Of a stretch of DNA of 64,000 nt, positions 36,488-45,566 are shown piece after piece; the first letter of the stretch is position 1, and each line of letters begins with the position of its first letter. The DNA comes from Armatimonadetes bacterium 55-13 (GTDB taxonomy: Bacteria > Armatimonadota > Fimbriimonadia > Fimbriimonadales > Fimbriimonadaceae), in assembly GCA_001898035.1 (NCBI GenBank), contig MKRX01000011.1, forward strand, positions 126,648-190,647, given 5' to 3'. The position numbers and the translations under genes are program-made. The notes beneath the pieces were generated by a model. That model saw nothing but the letters and a program-made list of their open reading frames with translations, made no database searches and was not told where the DNA came from.

Positions 36488-37180
36488 CTAGCCGATGGAA
36501 GCCTTTACTTTGCGACGCCGCACCATGGCGATCAGGCCGATCCCAATGGCTGCGCAAGAAGTAGGTTCGGGAACTGCCGCCAGATGACTTTGCCCCGAGC
36601 CGATGACCTGACCGTCTGAGAATGCCATGACGGTAAACGAGTCGTTCAGGTCAAACCACGCTGAGTCTGTAAAACCTCCTGGGCCAAGAATGTTCATGGC
36701 CTCTCCGTCAAGGAAGGTCGAGACGCCATCTAATCCTGGTTGAATAATCTCCCAGTCCTGCCCGGAGGTCGCGAGTTCGAGGTCCGAGATCAGTTGCTCT
36801 TCCAATGTCGTCGGAAAAACAGTGCCCCAAGCGATGTGGTTCACCAGCGAAGCGGCGTTGTTATCCATCATCAGCACCACGTGCTTTTGCCCTTCCGGGT
36901 CTCCGGGAAGGTCCTGAACGATTCCGATCAACAGCGCCGAGGTTTTGGGTTCAGGGGAAGGAAATGGATTGTTTAACGTCGTCGTGCCATTTCCGCTTGC
37001 TTCAAAGGCCCAAGTGAGGCTACCGCCCCCCTCCGTCTTTTCGCCCATCATGATGTTGGTCACGGGGCTGCCGAAATCCAGCGTTACATCGTAGCTCGTG
37101 AGGTACTGAACTTGAGCGCTTGCCACCGTCGCCAATGCGCCAAGTAATCCAAAGATCGATAATTTGATCAAACCTTGCAT
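36488..37180 (-). CDS. PEP-CTERM sorted secreted protein
   Basis: 230 residues. Signal peptide LIKLSIFGLLGALATVASAQ; a middle beta-rich domain with conserved-looking VTNIMMGEK and GGGSLTWAFEASG. The end is VPEPTSCAAIG, a hydrophobic span and RRRKVKASIG, the exosortase signal with a slightly longer tail than usual. AAAGGAG precedes the ATG, a real Shine-Dalgarno, in contrast to the many genes here without one. Function of the domain is unknown. Confidence 0.85.
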   Translation of the reverse strand: MQGLIKLSIFGLLGALATVASAQVQYLTSYDVTLDFGSPVTNIMMGEKTEGGGSLTWAFEASGNGTTTLNNPFPSPEPKTSALLIGIVQDLPGDPEGQKHVVLMMDNNAASLVNHIAWGTVFPTTLEEQLISDLELATSGQDWEIIQPGLDGVSTFLDGEAMNILGPGGFTDSAWFDLNDSFTVMAFSDGQVIGSGQSHLAAVPEPTSCAAIGIGLIAMVRRRKVKASIG

Positions 37181-37361
37181 TCAATGTCTCCTTTGCAGCG
37201 CTGGGGCGACACACCCCCTAGCGATACAAATCGATTGTCAACGTCACCCGTGACAGCACCGTGACAGGTCTTTTGGCGGAGTCTTTGAAACTCATAGAAT
37301 CGGCAGTTCGTGATTAGCGTCTGTCATTCAAGCGCAAATCAGCCAAGGAGGGATAGGCAGA

Positions 37362-38045
37362 TTGGGGAGAAATCGGGAAGCTACGCCTCACGATGTGGGA
37401 GCAAGGATCAAAAGCGGCCGTCTGAGCCGAGGACTAAACCAAATTGAGTTGGCAGAACAGGCCGGGGTCCACCGGACGGTGATTGCCAGAGCCGAAGCGG
37501 GCGGGGTGTGTCGTCCCTCCTCGCTCAAGAAAATCGCCAAGGCACTTGGCGTCACCTTGACATGGCTCAATCGCCCCTTCCTCGGTAAAGAGCCTTACCG
37601 AGCCGATCACCTCTGCAACACCCTCTGGGTAGCCACCAACCCAAGTTTTATCCGCCGAAAGGGCCTCGTTACGCCGGAGGCGCTGATGGATCCCAACGAG
37701 CGGCACCGACTCGGGGCTAACAAACTGGCTAATGCCTTTGTTCGCGTCCTCAACAATGACCTCCCCGGGGGCCGTCTTCACGCGCTGATCGTCGAGAGCT
37801 ATCGCCGTGAACAAGACCCCATCTCCTTCCCGGGTCAGATGTTTTTGTACGTGATCAAGGGGCGAATTCGCCTGTGGGTGGACAACGAACAGATCGATCT
37901 CTGTGAGGGAGACACCGTCTCTTACTGGGCAGACAAACCCAATCTGTACGAGGCCATCGGAACCCCCGACGAACTTCCTGCCACGGTATTGGAGGTCTTC
38001 TTGGACCTTTCGGATCAAGAAGTGGCGCTTCGAGATCAGTTTTAG
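37362..38045 (+). CDS. XRE-family regulator with C-terminal cupin domain
   Basis: 227 residues. An XRE helix-turn-helix at about 12-65 (RLSRGLNQIELAEQAGVHRT, LKKIAKALGVTLTWL), then a linker and a cupin at about 140-215 (YVIKGRIRLWVDNEQIDLCEGDTVSY). The start is a TTG; AAGGAGG (37344-37350) is 11 nt away and settles it. Such regulators sense small molecules by the cupin. No obvious target stands next to it. Confidence 0.85.
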   Translation: MGRNREATPHDVGARIKSGRLSRGLNQIELAEQAGVHRTVIARAEAGGVCRPSSLKKIAKALGVTLTWLNRPFLGKEPYRADHLCNTLWVATNPSFIRRKGLVTPEALMDPNERHRLGANKLANAFVRVLNNDLPGGRLHALIVESYRREQDPISFPGQMFLYVIKGRIRLWVDNEQIDLCEGDTVSYWADKPNLYEAIGTPDELPATVLEVFLDLSDQEVALRDQF

Positions 38046-38076
38046 AGGGCGGTGACCCCTCGCCCTCTCGCTTTGT

Positions 38077-38445
38077 CTAACCCTCTTTCTTCAGTTCGTC
38101 GATGAGAGGGCAGACCTTTTCTTCGGGCAGGTATTCCTTGCTCCAATGTTCAATCGCCTTTAGAATCGGCTCGATCGCCTGTCCAACCGCGGTCAACTCG
38201 TAGCTGGTGCGTGGTGGCATGGTGGAGTGGATGGTCTTGGTCACCACTCCCGATTCTTCGAGCAAAAGGAGTCGTTGGGAAAGCGTCGTCGCACTGACGC
38301 CCTCCGCCTTTCGGGCCAACTCGTTAAAGCCGCACGGTCCCTTCAGAAGTTGGGACACGATGAGCATGACCCACTTCTCTTGCAGCAGGAGGACCCCCTT
38401 CATAAGGTGTTTGGACCCGCATTCGGTGGTCTCGTTCTCGCTCAT
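38077..38445 (-). CDS. HxlR-family regulator
   Basis: 122 residues. Winged helix of the MarR/HxlR type: LLLQEKWVMLIVSQLLKGPCGFNELARKAEGVSATTLSQRLLLLEESGVV, with the expected N-terminal Cys (residue 9) and a second Cys in PCGFNEL near 38. Cys residues at such places let several HxlR proteins sense thiol-active compounds or oxidants. It is divergent from the YceI gene with a perfect inverted repeat between. TAGAAT lies 8 nt before its ATG, so its mRNA may be leaderless. Confidence 0.88.
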   Translation of the reverse strand: MSENETTECGSKHLMKGVLLLQEKWVMLIVSQLLKGPCGFNELARKAEGVSATTLSQRLLLLEESGVVTKTIHSTMPPRTSYELTAVGQAIEPILKAIEHWSKEYLPEEKVCPLIDELKKEG

Positions 38446-38506
38446 CGCAACCTATTCTACGTTAAAGAGTAATCCACTTCAGACTTTAGACCGATCATTT
38501 TTATAT

Positions 38507-38529
38507 ATCACTACATTTTTTGTAGTGAT
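38507..38529. promoter_or_regulatory. HxlR-type operator between hxlR and yceI
   Basis: Perfect arms ATCACTACA (38507-38515) and TGTAGTGAT (38521-38529) with a TTTTT spacer. The sequence resembles the known CTACA-N-TGTAG sites of HxlR-type repressors. It overlaps the -35 region of the yceI promoter (-10 TATGAT at 38536-38541). Confidence 0.75.
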
Positions 38530-38565
38530 GCAAAGTATGATGCGTATATCAAATCTGGAGAAACC

Positions 38566-39225
38566 ATGAAAGCTAGATTCGCAATCGCACCCTTAACCCT
38601 GGCCCTCGGATTCAGCGCCTACGTCGCCTTCCACCCCGGTCGAGCCTTTGCCGAGCCCCGACTTCCCCACCTGGTCGCTGCCTCGCCCTTCCAAGAGAGC
38701 GGTAAGTACACCACCGACCCTGCCCATACCAGCGTTGGATTCGAGATTCAACACCTCGGAATCTCTAAGGTCCAAGGTCGATTCACCAAGACCGAGGGCC
38801 ACCTCGATGTGAACCTGAAAGACCTGACCAAGTCTAGCGTTGAGTTCAAGGTCCTCACGGATTCTGTGGACACCGCCGTCACCCCGCGGGACAACCATCT
38901 TCGCACCCCCGATTTCTTCGACGTAGCCAAGTACCCAGAAATTAGCTTCAAGAGCACATCCATCCGAAAGTCCGGTAAGGGCTACATCGCCGATGGCACC
39001 CTGACCATCAAGGCCGTTTCCAAGAAGGTCTCGATTCCGTTCAAGCAGTACGGTCCCATCACCGATCCGTGGGGCGGTACCCGAATCGGAGTAGTTGCCG
39101 ATCCGATCACCATCAATCGTCAGGACTACGGCATCGCCTACAACGACAAGCTCCCTGACGGAACTCCGGCCGTGGCCAATGAAGTCACGATCAAGCTTTC
39201 TTTGGAAGCCACCAAAGACAAGTAA
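38566..39225 (+). CDS. YceI-family secreted lipocalin-like protein
   Basis: 219 residues with a signal peptide (LTLALGFSAYVAFHPGRAFA). The YceI barrel covers about 45-215: YTTDPAHTSVGFEIQHLGISKVQGRF, LRTPDFFDVAKYPEISFKST and DYGIAYNDKLPDG are family landmarks. YceI proteins bind polyisoprenoids or other long lipids in the periplasm and are often stress-induced. GGAGAAACC precedes the ATG. Expression is probably released when the divergent HxlR protein leaves its operator. Confidence 0.9.
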   Translation: MKARFAIAPLTLALGFSAYVAFHPGRAFAEPRLPHLVAASPFQESGKYTTDPAHTSVGFEIQHLGISKVQGRFTKTEGHLDVNLKDLTKSSVEFKVLTDSVDTAVTPRDNHLRTPDFFDVAKYPEISFKSTSIRKSGKGYIADGTLTIKAVSKKVSIPFKQYGPITDPWGGTRIGVVADPITINRQDYGIAYNDKLPDGTPAVANEVTIKLSLEATKDK

Positions 39226-39240
39226 GTCTCCGTTTCCTCA

Positions 39241-39278
39241 CGGCTCCCACCTGAAGTTGGTGGGAGCCGTTCTGTTTT
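39241..39278 (+). terminator. Rho-independent terminator of yceI
   Basis: CGGCTCCCACC and GGTGGGAGCCG form an 11-bp stem, followed by TTCTGTTTTT. It lies 16 nt after the stop. Confidence 0.85.
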
Positions 39279-39296
39279 TGGGGTCTACTGAGTTGG

Positions 39297-40844
39297 TTGA
39301 GCGCAAGACAAGAAATCGAAGAACTCACGCGGAGGCTCCTGCCCCGCAACGCCTTTGCCCTCGCCGCTGGCGCTCGAAAGGGCACCGCGCAGATCTTTCG
39401 GCGTCGTGGCATGTCCGATCCGGTTTGGGGATTGATCGAACTTTATCCCCACGAGGCCGCGCTCATGGTCACGCCCTTAATGCGGCGGCTGCACAACATC
39501 CGCCAAACCGCCTTCGCGTTTTACGCCCATCCCGGCGCCTCCCACGACCGATATCTACACTCTCTCGGCGTGATGCACCAGGCCACCGAGATGTGGTACC
39601 ACCTGCGCCGATACCACCCCGAGCAGTTAGAGGAGCACGGACCTCACTTCTTTCTCCTCAGATTGGCGGCGCTGCTCCACGACGTAGGTCACGGTCCGTT
39701 TTCCCATTCCTCCGAAGGCTTCTTCAAGTTCCTGCCTGATCTGACCGACCTTCGGGCCGAACTCGCTGAAGAACTCAGCGTTCCCTTATACAAAGTTGGC
39801 GCGGCCGAGGCGATCTCCGCCACCATCGTTCTTTCCCCTGCCTTCCGGGAGTTCTTTGCCGCCTGTGCGGAACATAGCGAAGAACCACTTGGCGAAGTCT
39901 CTTGCGAAGAGATCGCTCGGTTCTTCTTCGGCCTTACCGCCGACCCCGACCGCCCCTGGTTGCCCAAGTTAATCAGTGGAAGCATCGACGCCGACAAACT
40001 GGATTATCTCCATCGCGACGGAGACTTCGCCGGACTGGAAACGGCAGTCGATATGACCCGGCTCTACTCCAACCTCCGCCTTTCCGAAAACCGCCTAATC
40101 GTGCTTCGCGACGGGCTCAGTTCCGTTTCCGACCTTGCGGAAAACCGATTCAACCTTACGGCGCTGATGTACAGCGAGCCACAAAGCCAAGTCGCGGAAT
40201 CGATGTTTCAGCGGGCGATCAAGCTGGACGGCAAGCGGGCGGACACGCGGCTGAAATCGACGGCCTCTTACTTCGAATTTGACGACGCCTCCATCAGCGC
40301 CTACCTTCGGTCTTCCGGCGATCCGTTGGTCCGCGATCTGGCGTGGCGCATTCAGTACGGTCCACTGTTCTCGGTCGCCCTCACGCTCTCTCCCCCTCTG
40401 CTAACCCGCCAAGCGAAGCGTTTTGGACTCGAACGTGACGCCGCTGATTGCGCGGCGCTCATGGATCGGCTTCGCGATCGTCACCTCCAGACCGAACTAG
40501 AAGCTAAGATCGCCCACCGTGCCAAGGAACTCTTGGTCGAGCGGTCCATCTCACCTATCGCTCAGGGATTCGATGGCGCGGCGATTTCGTTCGATGAACG
40601 GATGGTTTCCATCGTGATCACCAAGCCCCTTAGCTTCCAAGAGTTGGGCGAAGAACCGATTCTGGTTCACGGGCAAGAGTTTGCCGAGGAATTCGCGGTT
40701 CCCGTAAACGAGCTTTTAGCGCTTGAAGAGCGAAGGCTGGCCTACCGGCAGCGACTCTGGCGGGGATTTATCGTCACCCATCCCGACTTCATGCCCTCGG
40801 TGAGAGATGCCACCCTCGAAGTTCTTCACGAACTAATGGCTTAA
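39297..40844 (+). CDS. HD-domain phosphohydrolase, SAMHD1/dGTPase-like
   Basis: 515 residues. HD motifs in order: RYLHSLGVMHQA near 85, LLHDVGHGPFSHSSEGFF near 125-142 and SGSIDADKLDYLHRD near 227-241, the set found in SAMHD1-type dNTP triphosphohydrolases. It would cut dNTPs or related nucleotides. The long frame starts at TTG; a later ATG (39411, MSDPVWGLIELYP) is an alternative. Deoxynucleotide depletion by such enzymes is a known defence strategy, but similar proteins are also housekeeping, and the location here gives no support for defence. Confidence 0.85.
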   Translation: MSARQEIEELTRRLLPRNAFALAAGARKGTAQIFRRRGMSDPVWGLIELYPHEAALMVTPLMRRLHNIRQTAFAFYAHPGASHDRYLHSLGVMHQATEMWYHLRRYHPEQLEEHGPHFFLLRLAALLHDVGHGPFSHSSEGFFKFLPDLTDLRAELAEELSVPLYKVGAAEAISATIVLSPAFREFFAACAEHSEEPLGEVSCEEIARFFFGLTADPDRPWLPKLISGSIDADKLDYLHRDGDFAGLETAVDMTRLYSNLRLSENRLIVLRDGLSSVSDLAENRFNLTALMYSEPQSQVAESMFQRAIKLDGKRADTRLKSTASYFEFDDASISAYLRSSGDPLVRDLAWRIQYGPLFSVALTLSPPLLTRQAKRFGLERDAADCAALMDRLRDRHLQTELEAKIAHRAKELLVERSISPIAQGFDGAAISFDERMVSIVITKPLSFQELGEEPILVHGQEFAEEFAVPVNELLALEERRLAYRQRLWRGFIVTHPDFMPSVRDATLEVLHELMA

Positions 40845-40851
40845 GAAGGAG

Positions 40852-40876
40852 CGCACCTGCTATCTAAAGGTGCGCC
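40852..40876. terminator. Hairpin between convergent genes
   Basis: GCGCACCT (40852-40859) pairs with AGGTGCGC (40869-40876). It lies between the HD-domain gene and the fucosidase gene and has no T-tract on either side. Confidence 0.45.
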
Positions 40877-40889
40877 CCTTGAGAAGTGT

Positions 40890-42347
40890 TTAACGAGGCT
40901 CGTTATAGATCCCGAGTTCGGCGATGTGCGCCGTGTTCTGCTTGGGATCGTTGTGGAAGAACAAGCGAACGCGCTCTGCCTTCACCTTTGGAATCGCGTG
41001 GATTTGGACGCGGCTGGGGGTGTTGCCACTTGCCAGATCAACCCAGGCCTTGCCATCCCAGTACTGCCACTTGTAGTCGGTGATCCGACTCTTCTGGTAG
41101 TCGTGGAACTTGCCCACCGGTTCAACGAGCACAAGCGTGTTGAACTCGGTCGGCTTGGGGAGGGTGATCTCCAGCCACGCGGGCTCATCGTTGTTGTCGG
41201 CGTACCAAGTGGAGCCGAAATCGCCGTCGTTGCTCAGATCCGGGCCAACGGTATCCGGATAGCTAGATGCGTGGATCGGGAGGCCCGTCGCGAGGTTGGT
41301 CGTGGTAATGACCACCGACTCATCAATCTTCGGCGCCGGGCCGGAGTGTTTCCACGCCTTACCGATCTCCGCGAGTCGCGCGACGATGTTCGGCGCAAGT
41401 TTGCCCTCCCGGTTGGGAGCCGCATTCAGGATGAGGTTACAATAGCGCTCGTTCTGCGGAACCAACCACTCATCCACCACCTGTTTCACCGACTTCAGTT
41501 CCGCATCCTTGTCGCTTTGCTTCCAGAACCAGCCATCGGTGAGGGTCACGCAGGACTGGGCGGGGATTTTGCTGTCGTTCGGCAGCTTCTGACCAGCGTT
41601 TTGCTCGAACGCCTTGATATCGCTGTAATACAGGGCCGAAGACGGATACTGGCTGGCGTTTAACTCCGAGATCACGCAGTTGGGCTGGAGTTTCTTCACC
41701 AGTTGATAGATCTCGTCGAAAGGAATCTCGGTGTACGTGATTCGGCTCCACGGCGCATCCCACCCGTCGAAGATCAGCATATCGATCTGGCCGTAGTTGG
41801 TCAGTAGCTCGGTGAGCTGATCCTTGATCAGTTTGATCTTGGCCGGGGTGACGTTGTGGTGCCGAATGTCGTTGCGCAGATCGAGAATCGAGTAATACAG
41901 CCCAACCTTGAGCCCTGCCTTGCGGAAGGAGTTTACGTACCGGCCAACCACATCGATCTTCTTGGGGGTTTGCAGGATGCTGGCAACCTTGGTCTTGGTG
42001 GGCCAAATCGGGAAACCGTCGTGATGCTTGGTGGTCAAGCAGCCGTAGGTCATGCCTGCCGACTTCGCGGCGGCGGCCCACTGGTCGGTATCCAGATTCG
42101 TCGGATCGAAGGCCGAGACGGGACCATTCGGATCGCCCCACTCACGGTCTTGGAATGTTGCCATGTTGAAGTGGATGAACATGCCAAACCGGAGGTCGAT
42201 GAACTCTTGTTGGAGTTGATGAAGGGACTTCGCTGGAGTCGTAGGCTGGAGGGTGAGCGGCGGGAGCTCGGATGAGATTGTCATAGAAACGCTAGCCATG
42301 GCGGCCGCGCCGAGCAACAGTCGCCAGGAACCATGGAAATTACGCAT
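40890..42347 (-). CDS. Secreted GH29 alpha-L-fucosidase with F5/8 type C domain
   Basis: 485 residues from the ATG at 42347 with a signal peptide (LLLGAAAMASVSMTISS). The frame is open to 42524, but that leader hides the signal peptide and runs into the regulator promoter. GH29 landmarks: LRFGMFIHFNMATFQ near 49, GMTYGCLTTKHHDGFPIWPT near 95, and the nucleophile Asp in LIFDGWDAPW near 192. The last 130 residues form a discoidin-like (F5/8C) carbohydrate-binding domain (WLEITLPKPTEFNTLVL). It releases alpha-L-fucose, retaining mechanism. Divergent from an AraC-type gene. Confidence 0.9.
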   Translation of the reverse strand: MRNFHGSWRLLLGAAAMASVSMTISSELPPLTLQPTTPAKSLHQLQQEFIDLRFGMFIHFNMATFQDREWGDPNGPVSAFDPTNLDTDQWAAAAKSAGMTYGCLTTKHHDGFPIWPTKTKVASILQTPKKIDVVGRYVNSFRKAGLKVGLYYSILDLRNDIRHHNVTPAKIKLIKDQLTELLTNYGQIDMLIFDGWDAPWSRITYTEIPFDEIYQLVKKLQPNCVISELNASQYPSSALYYSDIKAFEQNAGQKLPNDSKIPAQSCVTLTDGWFWKQSDKDAELKSVKQVVDEWLVPQNERYCNLILNAAPNREGKLAPNIVARLAEIGKAWKHSGPAPKIDESVVITTTNLATGLPIHASSYPDTVGPDLSNDGDFGSTWYADNNDEPAWLEITLPKPTEFNTLVLVEPVGKFHDYQKSRITDYKWQYWDGKAWVDLASGNTPSRVQIHAIPKVKAERVRLFFHNDPKQNTAHIAELGIYNEPR

Positions 42348-42469
42348 TGAATTAGACCTGCTTTTGGATCGCCTTGTCACCCGCATTGGTGATTGGACTC
42401 CAAAAGTGTATCGAGACTGCCCGCTAAATTCGGATGGGTCTGAATTGAAATTAGTGGTATAAAATCGCA

Positions 42470-43273
42470 GTGGCATTTGAAGGATGGGATCGACTTTATT
42501 GGGATATCTCCTTGGAAAATCCACCTGAGGTGGTCTCCATCTCTACGAATATCCACGGCATCAAGCCCATCGACCGATACCGGCTGCCCGAGCTATGGAG
42601 CCTCCATGTATACGGCTATCTGGGGCGACTCATTGTCGATGGAAACGACCTCCCTATTCGCCCTGGCTATGTCAGCATCGCTCCTCCAATGACCATCATG
42701 GAGTATCACTACGTGGGTATATCCACCCACATCTACGTCCACCTGCGACTGCCACCCCCCGGCAACGGCCCATTAAGAAGAATCCGCGCCATGCAGGACT
42801 TGGGAACGGGCTATAACGCCCTTTACAATCAACTCGCCGAAGTGATCCCGCATTCCCGCTCTGAACCAGCCCGCGTAAACGCTCGAGTCTGGGACGTACT
42901 CTGGCAACTCAGCAGCCGAACGGAAGACGACGAGCGGGAATCCGCCATTCATCCCGCCGCCAAAAGGGCAGCGGAAATCATCGAGCGAAATCTGGTCAAG
43001 GCGCTAACCGTGTCCGATCTGGCACAAGACGTCGGGGTTTCTTACAGCTACTTGGCCCGGCTGTTTCACGACGCCTACGGAGAATCCGTCGTCGGGTTTA
43101 TTCGGAAACGACGAATCGAACGTGCCGTCCACCTGATTGAACGAACGACTCTCCCCATCAAAACCATCGCCGCCTCCGTGGGGATGCCCGATCTGCAATA
43201 TTTCAACAAGACGATGCGGTCCGAACTCGGCGCTTCTCCCCGAGAGATTCGCCGCCGATACATGGGGCAATAA
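42470..43273 (+). CDS. AraC-family regulator of the fucosidase gene
   Basis: 267 residues from a GTG with TATAAA 6 nt upstream. The N-terminal part (about 1-140) is a cupin-like ligand domain ([29 protein letters not shown]). The C-terminal AraC pair is [21 protein letters not shown] and [20 protein letters not shown], ending [10 protein letters not shown]. With start codons 122 nt apart on opposite strands, it most likely controls the fucosidase gene, sensing a sugar. Confidence 0.88.
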   Translation: MAFEGWDRLYWDISLENPPEVVSISTNIHGIKPIDRYRLPELWSLHVYGYLGRLIVDGNDLPIRPGYVSIAPPMTIMEYHYVGISTHIYVHLRLPPPGNGPLRRIRAMQDLGTGYNALYNQLAEVIPHSRSEPARVNARVWDVLWQLSSRTEDDERESAIHPAAKRAAEIIERNLVKALTVSDLAQDVGVSYSYLARLFHDAYGESVVGFIRKRRIERAVHLIERTTLPIKTIAASVGMPDLQYFNKTMRSELGASPREIRRRYMGQ

Positions 43274-43322
43274 CCTCCGTACTGGAACCAATTACCAGAC
43301 TTTCAGAAGTCGAAAAAATGTG

Positions 43323-43361
43323 TTGTGTCGCGACATATCCTGTCGTATAGTATTGTGTCGC
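43323..43361 (+). promoter_or_regulatory. Promoter with repeated TTGTGTCGC boxes before the first prepilin gene
   Basis: TTGTGT (43323-43328), 17-bp spacer, TATAGT (43346-43351). TTGTGTCGC occurs at 43323 and again at 43353, 30 bp apart, about three helical turns. The first copy runs into a TGTCGCGACA palindrome (43326-43335). This looks like a regulated promoter. Confidence 0.6.
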
Positions 43362-43460
43362 ACCTCTAGGTATAACCCTCGGTCCAAGGCTACAGGGTGT
43401 GTGGCTTGCCATCTATTCCGCAATCGAACGCTTGCGGCGACAAGGAGAAGGACCCCAAAT

Positions 43461-44264
43461 ATGAACTGCACTTATCCCGTTTCCTCCCATAAGAAGAACG
43501 CATTTACATTGATCGAGCTGCTCGTCGTCATCGCCATCATCGCGATCCTGGCGGCCATCCTCTTCCCGGTTTTTGCTCAGGCAAAAGAAGCGGCGAAGAA
43601 GGCTAGCTGCCTGTCTAACCTCAAGCAAATCGGGCTGGGCACGGTGATGTACGCCGGCGACTACGACGATACGATTTACCCCATGCAGTATGCGAACGTA
43701 GACGGAGCCAACTCCGGCATGCGAATGTGGTTCGCTGAGTACAAGTTTGCAACCAGCAAATGGGACATGACCGGTGGATTCGTTCAACCCTACATGAAGA
43801 ATATGCAGATCACGGACTGCCCTTCCGCAAGTGGAGTTGCCAAAACCGCCACGGGAATTCCAGTGGCCTATGGTGTGAACTGGTACATCTTCTTCGATTA
43901 CACCAACTTCTTCAATCACACAACGGTCTACACCTCGGTCGACTTGCCTGCTGAAACCATCTTGATGGCAGATACGGCAAGCTTGAGCGGTTCCACACTG
44001 GTAAGAGACAACCTCCTGTTTTCCAACAGCGGAACCAACCATATGCACGCCCTCCATGGCGGCGAGCAAGCCAACGTAGCGTGGTTAGACGGTCACACCA
44101 AGTCGGCCAAGCCTTACTATCACCAAGTCGATCAGACGGGCGCCACCGCTGCTGCGCTGAAGGCCAACAAACTCGGCGATCTTATCAAGGGCGGCAAGGA
44201 TCCCAGCTCTCCGACGATGACGTCTCGCGACGAGTACTACTACCTCTTGCAGAAGCCTTATTAG
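43461..44264 (+). CDS. Prepilin-like protein with type IV methylation site and H-x-DG motif
   Basis: 267 residues. The N-terminal [28 protein letters not shown] is the type IV pilin/pseudopilin leader with its hydrophobic helix, to be cut by a prepilin peptidase before Phe. The rest is the DUF1559-like domain, with Cys-containing [21 protein letters not shown] near 50 and the late motif [14 protein letters not shown] near 205. Such proteins abound in Planctomycetota and Armatimonadota, mostly as major components of surface fibres or secretion systems. AAGGAG precedes the ATG at 43461; the frame is open further but without a leader. Confidence 0.88.
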   Translation: MNCTYPVSSHKKNAFTLIELLVVIAIIAILAAILFPVFAQAKEAAKKASCLSNLKQIGLGTVMYAGDYDDTIYPMQYANVDGANSGMRMWFAEYKFATSKWDMTGGFVQPYMKNMQITDCPSASGVAKTATGIPVAYGVNWYIFFDYTNFFNHTTVYTSVDLPAETILMADTASLSGSTLVRDNLLFSNSGTNHMHALHGGEQANVAWLDGHTKSAKPYYHQVDQTGATAAALKANKLGDLIKGGKDPSSPTMTSRDEYYYLLQKPY

Positions 44265-44271
44265 GCCCTGC

Positions 44272-44308
44272 GGCAGGCTCCCAACCTCGACGGGAGCCTG
44301 CCTTTCCG
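44272..44308 (+). terminator. Terminator after the first prepilin gene
   Basis: CAGGCTCCC and GGGAGCCTG form a 9-bp stem with a 9-nt loop; CCTTT follows. The T-tract is short. Confidence 0.6.
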
Positions 44309-44446
44309 ACCTTTGACTGTGCACTTTCGCAAGTCGATGTAAAATACTTCCGGCAAGGTGAGTCGAATGATGGCAATTCCGCCGTCTTCACCATATGTCC
44401 GCCCCCTTGTTGGCCATCTGACGGCGGACACCCAAGTACGTGGAGC

Positions 44447-44818
44447 ATGAGTAAAACAACAGCCGAACCCTCACTGACGAGTCTCCTCAAAGGAAACACC
44501 GGCGTTCTGATTCTTTCGATCCTCAAAGAAGGCCCTAGCCACGGATATGCCATCTTTTTCGAAATCGCTCGACGTACCAATAACGTTCTACAGTTCAAGC
44601 AAGGCACGGTCTACCCCTTGCTCCACGCGCTGGAAGATGAAGGACTTATCCAAAGCGAATGGCAGGAGATGGCTCCTGGTAACCGCCGACGCCGTCGGGT
44701 CTACTCAATCACGGATGCAGGATTAACCGAGCTGAACGAAAGGCTCGATGCTTGGCGCCTATTTAGTCAGGCAATGATCGATGTGACCGGAGTGGAACCC
44801 GTTGGAAAGCGATCTTGA
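44447..44818 (+). CDS. PadR-family transcriptional regulator
   Basis: 123 residues. Winged helix with LKGNTGVLILSILKEGPSHGYAIFFEI at about 15-41 and VYPLLHALEDEGLIQSEW near 56-73; wing RRRRRVYSITDAG near 83-95. The ATG at 44447 is chosen because the longer frame is antisense to the preceding terminator. Its end overlaps the next gene (HAAS domain) by 17 nt, the usual PadR-HAAS pair in which the membrane protein or an envelope signal affects the repressor. Confidence 0.88.
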   Translation: MSKTTAEPSLTSLLKGNTGVLILSILKEGPSHGYAIFFEIARRTNNVLQFKQGTVYPLLHALEDEGLIQSEWQEMAPGNRRRRRVYSITDAGLTELNERLDAWRLFSQAMIDVTGVEPVGKRS

Positions 44819-45566
44819 CGTCCAAACTGAAGCGCTCGATCCTCGTATAGAAGCCTATCTCGAAGAGCTTCATTCGCGGCTGTGGAAAGTCGTGCCCGAA
44901 GCCGAGGAATCCCGGCTCCTTGAGGAGACAGCCGACCATCTCGATATGATTGTCGAAGAGTTTGGCGGCGATGTCGAGTCCGTAGAACTCGCCCTGAACG
45001 AATTCGGCTCGCCTGGCACCCTTGCCGATCAGTACATCGAGACGTGGTACAACAAGCCTTCCCGATTAAGTTGGCTCGAACGCAAATTAGGTCCGGGCAA
45101 TGTTTGTGTCTTGGCCCTCTTCGGTCTCGCCGATCTCGCTTACTGGGCAATTCTTCAATTCCGGGTCTTTCTTCCCGCCAATGCCGCCATCCGACTCCCC
45201 TGGAGCCCTGCGGAAATCCGCCAATATTTCCCTGAGCCGCTCCCTTTCCCTGATTTCTCCGTTCAGTTTCTCCTCATGACCGGAATCCCACTTCTTGCCC
45301 CGCCGATCCTGGGCTGGATCGTGGGAAGAAAGATTCCTTTAAGACCTCAATTTCATGTCTACTCGGTCATGATGCCTTTGATCATTTTCAGCTTCATCCT
45401 GGGCATCTTGCTTCTTCCGGTCACGGACGGCCTGATGTTCGCCATCGTCCAAGCCGTGTACTGGCTGCCCATCGGTTGTGGAGCAGCTGCTCTTTCCTCC
45501 CGATTTGCCGCAAGGGAGCGCAGAAAGCAAGCGGCCTTGAGAGACGCCTGGAGCCTGCCCCAATGA
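44802..45566 (+). CDS. HAAS-domain membrane protein (PadR partner)
   Basis: 254 residues from TTG. The HAAS helical bundle covers about 10-75 (IEAYLEELHSRLWKVVPEAEESRLLEETADHLDMIVEEFGG; LNEFGSPGTLADQYIE), followed by four membrane spans: about 100-124, 163-182, 192-210 and 214-234. HAAS proteins sit next to PadR repressors throughout bacteria. Its last codon overlaps the next gene by ATGA, so translation is coupled. The odd thing here is that the operon carries on into a prepilin gene. Confidence 0.8.
   Translation: MESDLDVQTEALDPRIEAYLEELHSRLWKVVPEAEESRLLEETADHLDMIVEEFGGDVESVELALNEFGSPGTLADQYIETWYNKPSRLSWLERKLGPGNVCVLALFGLADLAYWAILQFRVFLPANAAIRLPWSPAEIRQYFPEPLPFPDFSVQFLLMTGIPLLAPPILGWIVGRKIPLRPQFHVYSVMMPLIIFSFILGILLLPVTDGLMFAIVQAVYWLPIGCGAAALSSRFAARERRKQAALRDAWSLPQ

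Noticed and set aside
39297-40844. HD-domain protein as part of a defence system
   Set aside because: SAMHD1-like hydrolases can be defensive, but no partner gene, foreign composition or mobile element is near; kept as a plain metabolic or housekeeping call.
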